Shown here piece after piece: positions 7,280 through 16,540 of a stretch of 64,000 nt of DNA. Each line of letters begins with the position of its first letter. Position 1 is the first letter of the stretch. Both the position numbers and the translations under genes were made by a program. This DNA is from Flavobacterium hankyongi. Lineage in GTDB: Bacteria > Bacteroidota > Bacteroidia > Flavobacteriales > Flavobacteriaceae. The stretch covers positions 496,001 to 560,000 of the forward strand of contig NZ_CP085725.1 in the NCBI RefSeq assembly GCF_036840915.1. Direction: 5' to 3'. The notes beneath the pieces are model-generated. The model worked only from the letters and a program-made list of their open reading frames with translations. It ran no database searches and was not told the DNA's origin.

Positions 7280-9166
7280 ATGAGTAAGATTATTGGAATC
7301 GATTTAGGAACAACCAATTCATGTGTTTCGGTTATGGAAGGTGGAGAGCCTGTAGTAATCGCAAATGCTGAAGGTAGAAGAACTACACCATCTGTAATTG
7401 CATTTGTTGAAGGTGGAGAAATTAAAGTAGGAGATGCTGCTAAACGTCAGGCAGTAACTAACCCTACTAAAACTATCGCTTCAATTAAGCGTTTTATGGG
7501 GAATAAGTATTCTGAAAGTGCTAAAGAGGCATCAACAGTTGCTTATAAAGTAGTAAAAGGAGACAACGATACGCCACGTGTAGATATCGATGGTCGTTTG
7601 TACACTCCACAAGAATTGTCAGCAATGACACTTCAAAAAATGAAAAAAACTGCGGAGGATTATTTAGGACATTCAGTTTCTGAAGCAGTAATTACGGTAC
7701 CGGCTTATTTTAATGATGCACAACGTCAGGCTACTAAAGAAGCAGGTGAAATCGCTGGTTTAAAAGTTATGCGTATCATTAACGAGCCTACAGCTGCAGC
7801 GTTAGCGTACGGTTTAGATAAAGCTGCACATGACAAGAAAATTGCAGTATACGATTTAGGAGGAGGTACTTTTGATATTTCTATCCTTGAATTAGGTGAT
7901 GGTGTATTTGAAGTATTATCGACTAATGGAGATACTCACTTAGGAGGTGATGATTTTGATCAAGTAATTATTGATTGGTTAGCTAATGACTTTAAAGCTG
8001 CTGAAGGTGTTGATTTACGTCAAGATCCAATGGCTTTACAAAGATTAAAAGAAGCTGCAGAGAAGGCAAAAATTGAATTATCATCTTCTGCACAAACAGA
8101 AATTAACTTACCTTACGTTACAGCTACGGCTTCAGGACCTAAGCACTTAGTTCAAACGTTAACTCGTGCTAAATTTGAACAATTAGCAGATACTTTAGTA
8201 AAACGTTCTATGGAACCAGTTGCTAAAGCGTTGAAAGATGCAGGTTTGTCAACTTCTGAAATTGATGAAGTAATCCTTGTAGGAGGTTCTACACGTATCC
8301 CTGTAATTCAGGAGCAAGTGGAGAAATTCTTTGGTAAAAAACCATCAAAAGGAGTTAATCCTGATGAAGTTGTAGCTATCGGTGCTGCTATCCAAGGAGG
8401 AGTTTTAACTGGTGATGTAAAAGACGTATTATTATTAGACGTTACACCACTTTCATTAGGTATTGAAACTATGGGAAGTGTAATGACTAAATTAATTGAG
8501 TCTAATACAACAATTCCAACAAAAAAATCACAGGTATTCTCAACAGCTGTTGATAATCAACCGTCAGTAGAAATTCACGTATTACAAGGTGAGCGTCCTA
8601 TGGCTGGTGACAATAAAACAATTGGTCGTTTCCACTTAGATGGTATTCCACCAGCACCAAGAGGAGTTCCTCAAATTGAAGTTATTTTTGATATCGATGC
8701 AAATGGTATTATCCATGTGACTGCTGTAGATAAAGGAACTGGAAAATCACATGATATCCGTATCGAAGCCTCTTCAGGATTAACTCCAGAGGAAATCGAA
8801 AAAATGAAAAAAGAAGCTGAATTAAATGCAGAAGCAGATAAATTAGCTAAAGAAAAAGCAGATAAATTGAATGAAGCTGATGGTATGATTTTCCAAACAG
8901 AAAAACAATTGAATGAGTTTGGTGATAAATTGTCAGAAGGAAATAAATCAACAATTGAAGCAGCTTTAAATGAATTAAAAGCAGCTTACGAAACAAAAGA
9001 AATTTCTGCAATTACTCCAGCTTTAGATAAAATCAATGAAGCGTGGAAAAATGCTTCTGAAGAATTATACAAAGCTCAATCTGAAGGACAAGCACAAGGT
9101 GCTCAACCGCAGGCTGACGCTAATGGTGATTCAACTCAAGATGTAGAGTTTGAAGAAGTGAAATAA
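7280..9166 (+). CDS. dnaK: molecular chaperone DnaK (Hsp70)
   Basis: This 628-residue cytoplasmic ATPase binds and refolds unfolded proteins together with DnaJ and GrpE. The N-terminal ATPase domain shows [18 protein letters not shown], the phosphate loop [18 protein letters not shown] and the adenosine motif [14 protein letters not shown]. The substrate-binding domain has [13 protein letters not shown], and the acidic tail ends DVEFEEVK, as in bacterial DnaK. The length fits the family. The start is preceded by AAGGAG about 11 bases away, one of the few SD-like sequences in the window. dnaJ and grpE are not adjacent. Upstream lies a sigma-54-like promoter with an inverted repeat, which suggests stress control by an activator rather than by CIRCE/HrcA. 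Confidence 0.98.
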   Translation: MSKIIGIDLGTTNSCVSVMEGGEPVVIANAEGRRTTPSVIAFVEGGEIKVGDAAKRQAVTNPTKTIASIKRFMGNKYSESAKEASTVAYKVVKGDNDTPRVDIDGRLYTPQELSAMTLQKMKKTAEDYLGHSVSEAVITVPAYFNDAQRQATKEAGEIAGLKVMRIINEPTAAALAYGLDKAAHDKKIAVYDLGGGTFDISILELGDGVFEVLSTNGDTHLGGDDFDQVIIDWLANDFKAAEGVDLRQDPMALQRLKEAAEKAKIELSSSAQTEINLPYVTATASGPKHLVQTLTRAKFEQLADTLVKRSMEPVAKALKDAGLSTSEIDEVILVGGSTRIPVIQEQVEKFFGKKPSKGVNPDEVVAIGAAIQGGVLTGDVKDVLLLDVTPLSLGIETMGSVMTKLIESNTTIPTKKSQVFSTAVDNQPSVEIHVLQGERPMAGDNKTIGRFHLDGIPPAPRGVPQIEVIFDIDANGIIHVTAVDKGTGKSHDIRIEASSGLTPEEIEKMKKEAELNAEADKLAKEKADKLNEADGMIFQTEKQLNEFGDKLSEGNKSTIEAALNELKAAYETKEISAITPALDKINEAWKNASEELYKAQSEGQAQGAQPQADANGDSTQDVEFEEVK

Positions 9167-9190
9167 TCTAAAATTATATTTTGAATAATA

Positions 9191-9224
9191 AAAAACCCGA
9201 GTAATTAATTACTCGGGTTTTTAT
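9191..9224. terminator. bidirectional terminator between dnaK and ridA
   Basis: A near-perfect palindrome (AAAAACCCGAGTAA / TTACTCGGGTTTTT around TTAA) carries T runs on both strands and serves the convergent dnaK and lptD-ridA transcripts. Confidence 0.9.
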
Positions 9225-9250
9225 ATTTTATTATGATAGTCAAAAAAAAA

Positions 9251-9631
9251 TTACTTAACAGCAATCATAGAAATTTCGATATTAACATTTTTAGGTAATG
9301 TTGCTACCTGAACTGTTTCACGAGCAGGAGCTGTCGTTTCGCTGAAGTATTTACCATAAACTGAATTAATTCTAGCAAAATCTCCCATATTCATGATAAA
9401 TATAGTTGATTTAACAACATTCTCAAAAGTCATGTCAGCAGCTTCTAAAATAGCTTTTAAGTTTTTCATGACTTGATCAGTTTCTGCTTCAATGTTATCT
9501 AAAATTAAATTGTCAGTTCCAGGAACAAAAGCTACTTGTCCAGAAATATAAAGTGTATCACCAGCTAAAACGGCTTGATTGTATGGACCAATAGGAGCAG
9601 GTGCCTTTTCGGTAAAAATTATTTTTTTCAT
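9251..9631 (-). CDS. ridA: RidA family enamine/imine deaminase
   Basis: This 126-residue protein belongs to the YjgF/YER057c/UK114 family, which hydrolyses reactive 2-aminoacrylate-type enamines and imines from PLP enzymes. It shows the typical N-terminus APAPIGPYNQAVLAGDTLYI with SGQ next, and the conserved Arg in APARETVQVATLPKNV near residue 106. The ATG at 9631 is chosen because it gives the standard RidA length; a longer frame to 9706 would run into the upstream lptD-like gene. It lies 28 bases behind that gene and is probably co-transcribed with it. Confidence 0.92.
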   Translation of the reverse strand: MKKIIFTEKAPAPIGPYNQAVLAGDTLYISGQVAFVPGTDNLILDNIEAETDQVMKNLKAILEAADMTFENVVKSTIFIMNMGDFARINSVYGKYFSETTAPARETVQVATLPKNVNIEISMIAVK

Positions 9632-9659
9632 ATAAATTGTATGTTTAGAAATATGATGA

Positions 9660-12380
9660 TTAAAGTCTTCTGTCAGGTAAACTACGTTTGTCCCATTTAA
9701 TATCACTAAGAACTGATGAGCTAATTCCTATGAAAAAATACCAAGATGCTCTATCGCCAATAGGATTCCAGTTGAAATCCATTCGCCAACTTAATAAATC
9801 TCTTTCAAATCTTAATTGAGTGTATGTTACTCCATTTTGCACAAAGTCGTATCCAGAAGATAGTCCAGCTTTCCAGCGTGGAGATATATCAACATTACCA
9901 GAAAACATTAAGGAGCTTTGAGATATTTTGTTTTCTCTATTATTGTTAGTGTAGGTTAGTGAATAGGCAAGTTTTAAATCCCAAGGAAGGCTTGCATTGA
10001 AAAATTCATCAAACTTAGTTTCTTCGTCTTTCCCAAATTGGCTTTTTTGTCTGTCACTAAAATCGGTTGTAGTACCAAACAAATCATCTGCGCGACCTCC
10101 ACTACGTAATCCTTTATTGTTTAATGAGTTTTCTTTTCCATCTTTATTACCATTAAAGTCTTTGCTCGAAAAAGAATAATTAATAGTCATATTAGCACTT
10201 GTCATTCTAAATAAACTTCCGCCATTATTAATATTAAATACATCTACCATTTGACCTTTATTGTTTATAGCATATGGATTTAAAGTCATACCAAAATTTA
10301 CATTCATTTTGTCTTTTAGTAAATTTGTTCCTCCACTTACTCTAAGAGGTGTCCAACGCAATGAATCTGCACTAATATTATAACCAGTTGATAGATTGAA
10401 GTTATTAAGTAGCATTATTTTTTTTGGTTCAACTTTAGTTGAATCTTTATCTCTTACTTTTGCTTCAAAGGTATTGTTTAAAGCAAAGCTAAGGATATTA
10501 TTATTTTGTTTACCTGGAGCACCAAAAATTCCTTTTTCAAATCGAGTATAGGTTTCCATTCTACCACTTCCATCTGCAGCATAAGTATCATAGTATCTTT
10601 CAAAACTTGGTGTATAAGAGTAACTCACATTAGGTCTCATTACATGTCTAATGGCTTGTATCTTTTTATCTTTACTAATGTTGAATGTTCCATAAATTGT
10701 AGTTCCCACGCCTGAAGAAAAATCATATGTTCTAAAAGCATCAAATCCAGATTTTTCAATATCTTCAACTTTGTTCGTCAATGAATTATATTTCTTTTCA
10801 GTAGTTTTTAAATACCAAGTTTCAAGATAATTAGTTGAAGCAGTTACACTAAAATATTTGAATACTTTAAAGTTTGTGCTTAAAGGAATTGAATGCTGTA
10901 ATCCATTTTTTGCTTGCTTAAACATCTCAGATTTAAAAAATAAAGAATCATTTGTTTCAAATCTATTTTCTCCTCTTAAACTATATTGAAAATTAATGTT
11001 TTTGATTAATCCTTTTTTTGTTCCATTTTTTGGGGCAAATGGAAAAATTCTATCAACACTAGCTTGTAAGGTTGGCAAAGTCATATTTATAACACCAGTA
11101 TTCGTGTTTTGAGAATGTGATGCAGTTAATGACATGTTTACCTGAGGGATGCTATTAAAGGTTTTGCTATATGAAATTGAAGAACTTAATGTATTATTTA
11201 AAAAATTTGCGGTATTAAGCTGGTTAAAAGAACTTTGGTAATATTTTGAACTTCCTAAATTCACTGAAGCAGAAAATCTTGAGTTTGGAGTTGCTTTAGC
11301 ATCAGGTGAATGAGTCCATTGAATATTATATAAATTTGTTTTACCATATCCAGGTAAACCTCTTTCTCCTGTTATTTGATTTTCATATCTAAAATTGAAA
11401 TTTCCTCTGAATTTGTATATGTTGGCATAGCTTGTTTCTGCTCTAAAAGCATAGCTTCCATTAGTGTAATAATCACCTAATAGTGCTAAATCATAATGTT
11501 TATTTAGTGCAAAATAGTAACCTCCATTTTGAAGGAAATAACCTTGAGCATTAGTTTGTCCAAAAGTAGGTGGAATTACTCCCGAGGTACTTTCTTCAGT
11601 CATTGGAAAAAAGGCAAATGGGAGTCCAATAGGAGTAGGGACATCTGCAATTACCATGTTTGTTAGTCCAGTAACTACTTTCTTTTGAGGGACTAATTTA
11701 ATTTTTCTTGCAATAAAATAATATTCTGGATTTTCAATGTTTTTTGAAGTCGTAAAACGAGCATTTTTTATGAAATAAACAGAGTCATTTTCTCTCTTAG
11801 TGATTTCACCTTTTACTTTAAATTCTCCTTGATCTGTTCTTGAGTTCCAGATTAATGCCTTCTTGGTTTTGAAATTAAAACGAATTGAATCAGGTTCTAC
11901 AACATTTTGCCCCTGTTTGAATACAGGATATTGTATGTAAGTACCTGAACTATCTTTTAATCTACCAGCATAAACTTCATCTTTTTCATAATCAATTACA
12001 ATGATTCCCGATTTTAATTCGATGTCTTTGTAGTAGACTTCAGCTTCGTCATGTAAAGTGATTTGCTTTTTCTTTTGATTGATTTTTGCGTATTCTTTAG
12101 ACTTATAATGGATTTTTCCATCCAGTAAAGCCTTTTTTTTCTTTACAGTGTCAGTTTTTGTAGAATCTTGAGGTCTTGTAGTATTTTTTCTACTTATCAA
12201 TATCTTATCTTCTTGTTTATCAGTAGATATTGAAATATTCTTTTTTGGTAACTCTTGCGAAAAAGTTTTTAAACTGCTAAGAGTTAATAAAAAAGGCAGT
12301 AAAACGATATGAAATAAGTTTGTACGCAACGCTATAAATACTATTTTTGTAAAAGTATGGCTTAATTTTTGAAGTGACAA
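9660..12380 (-). CDS. lptD: LptD-like LPS assembly outer-membrane protein
   Basis: The product of about 906 residues begins with a hydrophobic export signal around residues 22-42 and contains an OstA-type beta-jellyroll region (about residues 85-250, with AEVYYKDIELKSGIIVIDYE). A very long beta-rich barrel follows, with alternating aromatic strands. This is the architecture of LptD, which inserts lipopolysaccharide into the outer membrane with LptE. The segment PIGLPFAFFPMTEESTSGVI is typical of bacteroidotal members. No ATG exists near the N-terminus; the frame opens with TTG at 12380, and another TTG at 12329 is possible. It precedes ridA by 28 bases. Confidence 0.85.
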   Translation of the reverse strand: MSLQKLSHTFTKIVFIALRTNLFHIVLLPFLLTLSSLKTFSQELPKKNISISTDKQEDKILISRKNTTRPQDSTKTDTVKKKKALLDGKIHYKSKEYAKINQKKKQITLHDEAEVYYKDIELKSGIIVIDYEKDEVYAGRLKDSSGTYIQYPVFKQGQNVVEPDSIRFNFKTKKALIWNSRTDQGEFKVKGEITKRENDSVYFIKNARFTTSKNIENPEYYFIARKIKLVPQKKVVTGLTNMVIADVPTPIGLPFAFFPMTEESTSGVIPPTFGQTNAQGYFLQNGGYYFALNKHYDLALLGDYYTNGSYAFRAETSYANIYKFRGNFNFRYENQITGERGLPGYGKTNLYNIQWTHSPDAKATPNSRFSASVNLGSSKYYQSSFNQLNTANFLNNTLSSSISYSKTFNSIPQVNMSLTASHSQNTNTGVINMTLPTLQASVDRIFPFAPKNGTKKGLIKNINFQYSLRGENRFETNDSLFFKSEMFKQAKNGLQHSIPLSTNFKVFKYFSVTASTNYLETWYLKTTEKKYNSLTNKVEDIEKSGFDAFRTYDFSSGVGTTIYGTFNISKDKKIQAIRHVMRPNVSYSYTPSFERYYDTYAADGSGRMETYTRFEKGIFGAPGKQNNNILSFALNNTFEAKVRDKDSTKVEPKKIMLLNNFNLSTGYNISADSLRWTPLRVSGGTNLLKDKMNVNFGMTLNPYAINNKGQMVDVFNINNGGSLFRMTSANMTINYSFSSKDFNGNKDGKENSLNNKGLRSGGRADDLFGTTTDFSDRQKSQFGKDEETKFDEFFNASLPWDLKLAYSLTYTNNNRENKISQSSLMFSGNVDISPRWKAGLSSGYDFVQNGVTYTQLRFERDLLSWRMDFNWNPIGDRASWYFFIGISSSVLSDIKWDKRSLPDRRL

Positions 12381-12454
12381 ACTTACATCTATTTTTAAAA
12401 ATAATTAAGCATTTAGTAAAATTATAACCTTTTGGTCATTATAAAATTTTTAGT

Positions 12455-13600
12455 ATGAAGTTTACTCTTAAAATCAAAGAAGTTTTTGTTTTAGTATCAT
12501 TACTTATTGTTTCTTCAGCATTTGCTCAAGGTAAGTTTAAAGTTACTTTAGATGCAGGTCATGGTGATCATGATTTTGGAGCTACTTATCATGGTTTTGT
12601 AGAAAAGAATATTGCTTTAGGTGTAGTGCTTAAAGTTGGAAAAATATTAGAGCAAGATCCAAGTATCCAAGTAATTTACACGAGAAAGAATGACACTTTT
12701 GTTGATCTTGTCGAGCGTGCTAATATAGCGAACAGAGCTGATGCCAACTTGTTTGTATCAATTCACTGTAATGCCAACAAAAATCAAGAAGCTTATGGAA
12801 CAGAAACCTATGTAATGGGACTTTCTAAAAGTGCTTCAAGTTTAGAAGTGGCTAAGAAAGAAAACCAGGTAATTGAGATGGAGAAAGATTATAAAACAAA
12901 ATATGCAGGATATAATCCAAATTCTCCTGAGTCATTAATTAGTGCGACTTTGGCGCAAGAAGAATATTTAGATCAAAGTATTGAGTTTGCTAGTAGAATT
13001 CAAGACAATTTTGATATAAAATTAAATCGTAAAGTAAGAGGAGTAAAACAAGCTCCGTTTATGGTCTTACATAAAGCCTTTATGCCAAGAGTTTTAATTG
13101 AGATGGGATTTATTTCAAATAAAGAAGAGGGCGCTTACTTAAACTCTGAAGAAGGACAATTAAATGTTGCTAAATCAATTGCAGATGCAATTTTTAGAAT
13201 GAAAGTGGAGCACTTTGGTGGTACTATGCCAGTTATTGAAATTCAAAAGTCTGAAAGACCAGTTGTCAAAAAAGATACAGCAAAAACAACAGTTAAAGAT
13301 TCTACACCTAAAACAAACGATTCTAGACCTGTTGACTCTAATAAAGTTATTTATAAAGTCCAACTTAAAGCTAGTGCAACACAAGTAGAAACTAAGCCAG
13401 AGAACTTTAATGGTCTAAAGAAAATATCATTTATTTCAGAAAAAGGTTACTTTAAGTATATGTATGGCGAAACTAATGATTACAACGAAGCAAAAATGCA
13501 ATTGCTTGAAGCTAAAACCAGAGGTTATGATTCGGCATTTATTGTACCCTTTAAAAATGGTCAAAAAATCAGCTTAAACGATGCTTTAAAGAGCAAGTAA
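12455..13600 (+). CDS. N-acetylmuramoyl-L-alanine amidase (Amidase_3)
   Basis: This 381-residue exported enzyme cleaves the amide bond between muramic acid and the stem peptide of peptidoglycan and is normally used in daughter-cell separation. A signal peptide (about residues 1-25) precedes the zinc-dependent Amidase_3 domain. Its motifs are TLDAGHGDHDFGA (first His), VEKNIALGVVLKVG (Glu), LFVSIHCNANKNQ (second His) and VLIEMGFISN (catalytic Glu). After about residue 245 comes a Lys/Thr/Asp-rich linker and a C-terminal SPOR-like segment (KVIYKVQLKASATQVE) that may bind denuded glycan. It is divergent from the lptD-like gene and lies 54 bases upstream of the mlaD-like gene. Confidence 0.92.
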   Translation: MKFTLKIKEVFVLVSLLIVSSAFAQGKFKVTLDAGHGDHDFGATYHGFVEKNIALGVVLKVGKILEQDPSIQVIYTRKNDTFVDLVERANIANRADANLFVSIHCNANKNQEAYGTETYVMGLSKSASSLEVAKKENQVIEMEKDYKTKYAGYNPNSPESLISATLAQEEYLDQSIEFASRIQDNFDIKLNRKVRGVKQAPFMVLHKAFMPRVLIEMGFISNKEEGAYLNSEEGQLNVAKSIADAIFRMKVEHFGGTMPVIEIQKSERPVVKKDTAKTTVKDSTPKTNDSRPVDSNKVIYKVQLKASATQVETKPENFNGLKKISFISEKGYFKYMYGETNDYNEAKMQLLEAKTRGYDSAFIVPFKNGQKISLNDALKSK

Positions 13601-13625
13601 TTTACTTACATATCTATTAAATTAG

Positions 13626-13633
13626 TACTTTTG
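13626..13633 (+). promoter_or_regulatory. putative -7 box TACTTTTG for the mlaD-like gene
   Basis: TACTTTTG fits TAnnTTTG, and a TTTA about 21 bases upstream could be the -33 element. It ends 21 bases before the TTG start at 13655, so the MlaD-to-GH3 run may have its own promoter besides read-through from the amidase gene. Confidence 0.4.
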
Positions 13634-13654
13634 TCTTTTTAAAAACCATACATT

Positions 13655-14599
13655 TTGAAAATTACTAGAGAAATTAAAACAGCTATACTTGTTATCGCTT
13701 CATTATTATTGTTTATTTGGGGATATAGTTTTTTAAAAGGCTCAAATCTATTTAATGATCACAAAAGACTTTTTGTAGAGTATGATAACGTAGAAGGGTT
13801 GGCAGTTTCTGCTCCTGTAACCGTTAGCGGAAAAATTATAGGGAAGGTTGATAAAATAGAATTAACATCAAGCGGAAAATTATTAGTTGAACTTCAAATT
13901 AATGAAGAAGATTTTCCAATTTCAAAAACAAGTGTCGCGGAAATTTATGAGCCTGGTTTCATTGGAGGTAAACAAATAGCAATTGTTCCTAATTATAAAG
14001 ATAAATCAGTTGCTGTTTCTGGAGATAAATTAATAGCGGGAGTAAAATTAGGATTAACATCTTCATTAGGTGAAAAACTTACACCTTTACAACATAGGTT
14101 AGATAAAGTTCTTGTAAGTGCTGATGGACTTTTAACAAATGTTAATAATGTCCTTGATACAGAAACTCAGGCCAATCTTAAAAAAGCAATAAATGAGTTA
14201 AATAAAACACTTTCTAATTTTACAAAAGTTTCTGCCGAGTTAGATCAACTTTTAGCGCAAAACAAAGATAAATTAGGTAGTGCTGTTTCAAATTTAGATC
14301 AGACTACTCAAAATTTTTCTAAAATTTCTTCTGATTTAGAAAAGGCTCAATTAGGGCAAACAGTTAAAAACTTGGAAACTACTCTTGTAAATGTTAATAA
14401 AATAATGACTGATATTGAGTCTGGAAAAGGTACAATGGGTAAACTTATGAAAGATGAAACAATGTATAACAACTTCGCAAAAGCTTCTAAAGAGCTTGAA
14501 CTGTTGTTGCAAGATTTAAGATTACATCCAACTCGCTATGTTAACGTATCGCTTTTTGGAAAAAAAGAAAAGCCATACACAGCACCAGAACAAAAATAA
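13655..14599 (+). CDS. MlaD/MCE family lipid transport protein
   Basis: This 314-residue protein has a single N-terminal membrane helix (about residues 9-27) and an MCE domain (about 38-115), with VEYDNVEGLAVSAPVTVSG and EIYEPGFIGGKQIAIVPNY. A coiled-coil region follows from about 140 to 285. MCE proteins form hexameric rings in the periplasm that shuttle phospholipids between the membranes. The start is TTG; no Met codon is available upstream of the helix. It follows the amidase by 54 bases and precedes the Fe-S protein by 30. The permease and ATPase subunits (MlaE, MlaF) are not in this window. Confidence 0.88.
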   Translation: MKITREIKTAILVIASLLLFIWGYSFLKGSNLFNDHKRLFVEYDNVEGLAVSAPVTVSGKIIGKVDKIELTSSGKLLVELQINEEDFPISKTSVAEIYEPGFIGGKQIAIVPNYKDKSVAVSGDKLIAGVKLGLTSSLGEKLTPLQHRLDKVLVSADGLLTNVNNVLDTETQANLKKAINELNKTLSNFTKVSAELDQLLAQNKDKLGSAVSNLDQTTQNFSKISSDLEKAQLGQTVKNLETTLVNVNKIMTDIESGKGTMGKLMKDETMYNNFAKASKELELLLQDLRLHPTRYVNVSLFGKKEKPYTAPEQK

Positions 14600-14629
14600 A
14601 AACAAACAAATCAACCAATTATAACCATT

Positions 14630-15970
14630 ATGAATTATTTAAGCAGTATACTATTTCTTGTTATTCTTATAGTAGGAGGAGGTTTTTTTGCTAAAAATGT
14701 CAAAAAAATTATTCGAAACATCAAATTAGGAAAAGATGTAAATCGTTCTGACCGTTCTTCTGAAAGATGGAAAAATATGGCACTTGTTGCTTTTGGTCAA
14801 AAGAAAATGTTTTCACGACCAATTCCGGCTTTACTACATTTTGCCTTATATGCTGCTTTTATTATCACTCAAATAGAATTATTAGAAATTCTTGTTGATG
14901 GTATTTTTGGTACTCATCGTTTTTTTAAACCAGCTTTAGGAGGTTTCTATACTTTCTTAATCAGTTTCATCGAAATATTATCAGTTTTAGCTTTAACAGC
15001 AACTGTTTTGTTTTTAGCTAGAAGAAACTTATTAAAGTTACCACGCTTAAATAAAGCAGAATTATTAGGATGGCCTAAAAAAGATGCAAATTTGATTCTA
15101 ATTATGGAAATCATTTTGGTATGTTGTATTTTCACAATGAATGGTACTGATGAAGTACTATACAATATGGGTAAATCTCATTTTGAAGGACAAGGCTCAT
15201 TTGGTTTCGCAGTTTCACAACATGTAGGTCCAGCAATATTTGGCGGGATGTCAGAAGGAGCTTTGCATATTTTAGAAAGAATAGGATGGTGGGGTCACTT
15301 TATGATGGTGATGGCATTTTTGAACTATCTATATTATTCAAAACACTTACATATCATATTAGCATTCCCAAATACTTATTTTGCCGATTTGAATCCACTA
15401 GGAAAATTTGACAATCTAGAAAGCGTAACAAACGAAGTAAAATTAATGTTGGACCCAAATGCTGACCCTTTTGCGGCGCCAGCACCAGACGCTAATGCAG
15501 CACCAAGTAAATTTGGAGCTTCAGATGTTCAGGATTTAAACTGGGCGCAATTATTAAACGCTTATACTTGTACAGAGTGTGGTCGTTGTACTTCATCATG
15601 TCCAGCAAATCAAACAGGTAAAAAATTATCTCCACGTAAAATAATGATGGACACTCGTGACCGTATGGTTGAAGTAGGGGATAATATGGATAAAAACAAT
15701 GGTGTTTTTGTTCCAGATGGAAAATCACTATTAAATGATTACATCACACAAGAGGAACTTTGGGCATGTACATCATGTAATGCATGTGTTGAGGAATGTC
15801 CTGTAAATATTAGTCCGTTATCTATTATTATGGATATGCGTCGTTACTTGGTTATGGAGCAAAGTGCTGCACCTCAATCATTAAATGCAATGATGACAAA
15901 TATTGAGAACAATAGTGCGCCTTGGCAATACAACCAATTGGATAGATTAAACTGGAAAGACGAAAATTAG
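14630..15970 (+). CDS. membrane-bound (Fe-S) oxidoreductase subunit with two 4Fe-4S clusters
   Basis: This 446-residue protein has about five membrane helices in the first 260 residues, then a ferredoxin-like domain with two cysteine motifs: CTECGRCTSSCP near residue 312 and CTSCNACVEECP near residue 381. It resembles a fusion of a NarI/HdrE-like membrane part with a HdrC/GlpC/GlcF-type Fe-S part, and likely passes electrons to the quinone pool. The partner with CCG domains is encoded at 16541. The pair is interrupted by a repeat element and a HAD gene. The electron donor is not known. Confidence 0.85.
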   Translation: MNYLSSILFLVILIVGGGFFAKNVKKIIRNIKLGKDVNRSDRSSERWKNMALVAFGQKKMFSRPIPALLHFALYAAFIITQIELLEILVDGIFGTHRFFKPALGGFYTFLISFIEILSVLALTATVLFLARRNLLKLPRLNKAELLGWPKKDANLILIMEIILVCCIFTMNGTDEVLYNMGKSHFEGQGSFGFAVSQHVGPAIFGGMSEGALHILERIGWWGHFMMVMAFLNYLYYSKHLHIILAFPNTYFADLNPLGKFDNLESVTNEVKLMLDPNADPFAAPAPDANAAPSKFGASDVQDLNWAQLLNAYTCTECGRCTSSCPANQTGKKLSPRKIMMDTRDRMVEVGDNMDKNNGVFVPDGKSLLNDYITQEELWACTSCNACVEECPVNISPLSIIMDMRRYLVMEQSAAPQSLNAMMTNIENNSAPWQYNQLDRLNWKDEN

Positions 15971-15979
15971 AATAATTTT

Positions 15980-16040
15980 GGCGTGCCCCTTCGGGTCGGG
16001 CTATTCGCACTACATGGTAGTTTGCTTCTATCCCTCACGC
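15980..16040. repeat. REP-like GC-rich palindromic element
   Basis: This block is visibly richer in G and C than all its surroundings. Outer arms GCGTG (15981) and CACGC (16036) pair with each other. Inside are a CCC-CTTC-GGG hairpin and an ACTAC-ATG-GTAGT hairpin, so it can fold as a branched structure. I recall very similar short elements scattered in flavobacterial genomes. Only one copy is in this window. It lies between the first Fe-S gene and the HAD gene, where it could affect mRNA stability or expression balance. Confidence 0.65.
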
Positions 16041-16056
16041 AACACAACACACAACA

Positions 16057-16506
16057 ATGGAAAACCAAGATTTAGATAAAAATTTAATTGCAGCTTCAGA
16101 AGATGGACAAACTATTAGTCCTATTCTTCCTCCAGGAATCAAAAACTATTTGATTGATATTGATGGAACTATTTGTGATGATATTCCAAATGAAGAGCCA
16201 GAAAGAATGCTAACAGCCGAAGTATATCCTGACGCACTAGTAACTTTGAACAAATGGTATGATGAAGGTCATATTATTTTCTTCTTTACATCAAGAACTG
16301 AGGAGCATAGAGAATACACTGAAATTTGGTTAAAAAAACACGGTTTCAAATATCACGGAATGATAATGGGAAAACCAAGAGGAGGAAATTATCATTGGAT
16401 TGATAATCATTTGGTAAAAGCGACTCGATACAGAGGAAGGTTTACAGATTTAATTGAGAAACAGGTTACTATCGAAGTTTTTGATGACGAAAAAGATAGT
16501 ATTTAA
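16057..16506 (+). CDS. small HAD-superfamily phosphatase-like protein
   Basis: This cytoplasmic protein of 149 residues shows the HAD motifs in order: motif I IDIDGT (nucleophile Asp34, acid Asp36), motif II TSR (78-80), motif III Lys106 in GKPRGG, and motif IV WIDNHLV with Asp116. A long cap domain is absent, so it is a minimal HAD. Flavobacterial homologues are often labelled phosphoheptose isomerase or LNS2-like, but no sugar isomerase motif is visible. It sits between the two Fe-S oxidoreductase genes, 34 bases upstream of the second, so it is likely co-transcribed. The substrate is unknown. Confidence 0.75.
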   Translation: MENQDLDKNLIAASEDGQTISPILPPGIKNYLIDIDGTICDDIPNEEPERMLTAEVYPDALVTLNKWYDEGHIIFFFTSRTEEHREYTEIWLKKHGFKYHGMIMGKPRGGNYHWIDNHLVKATRYRGRFTDLIEKQVTIEVFDDEKDSI

Positions 16507-16540
16507 AAACAAACAAGACCAACGAATAAACATATAGATT

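Noticed and set aside
9632..9706. Longer N-terminus for RidA
   Set aside because: It overlaps the lptD-like gene, and the extra residues are not part of the RidA family.
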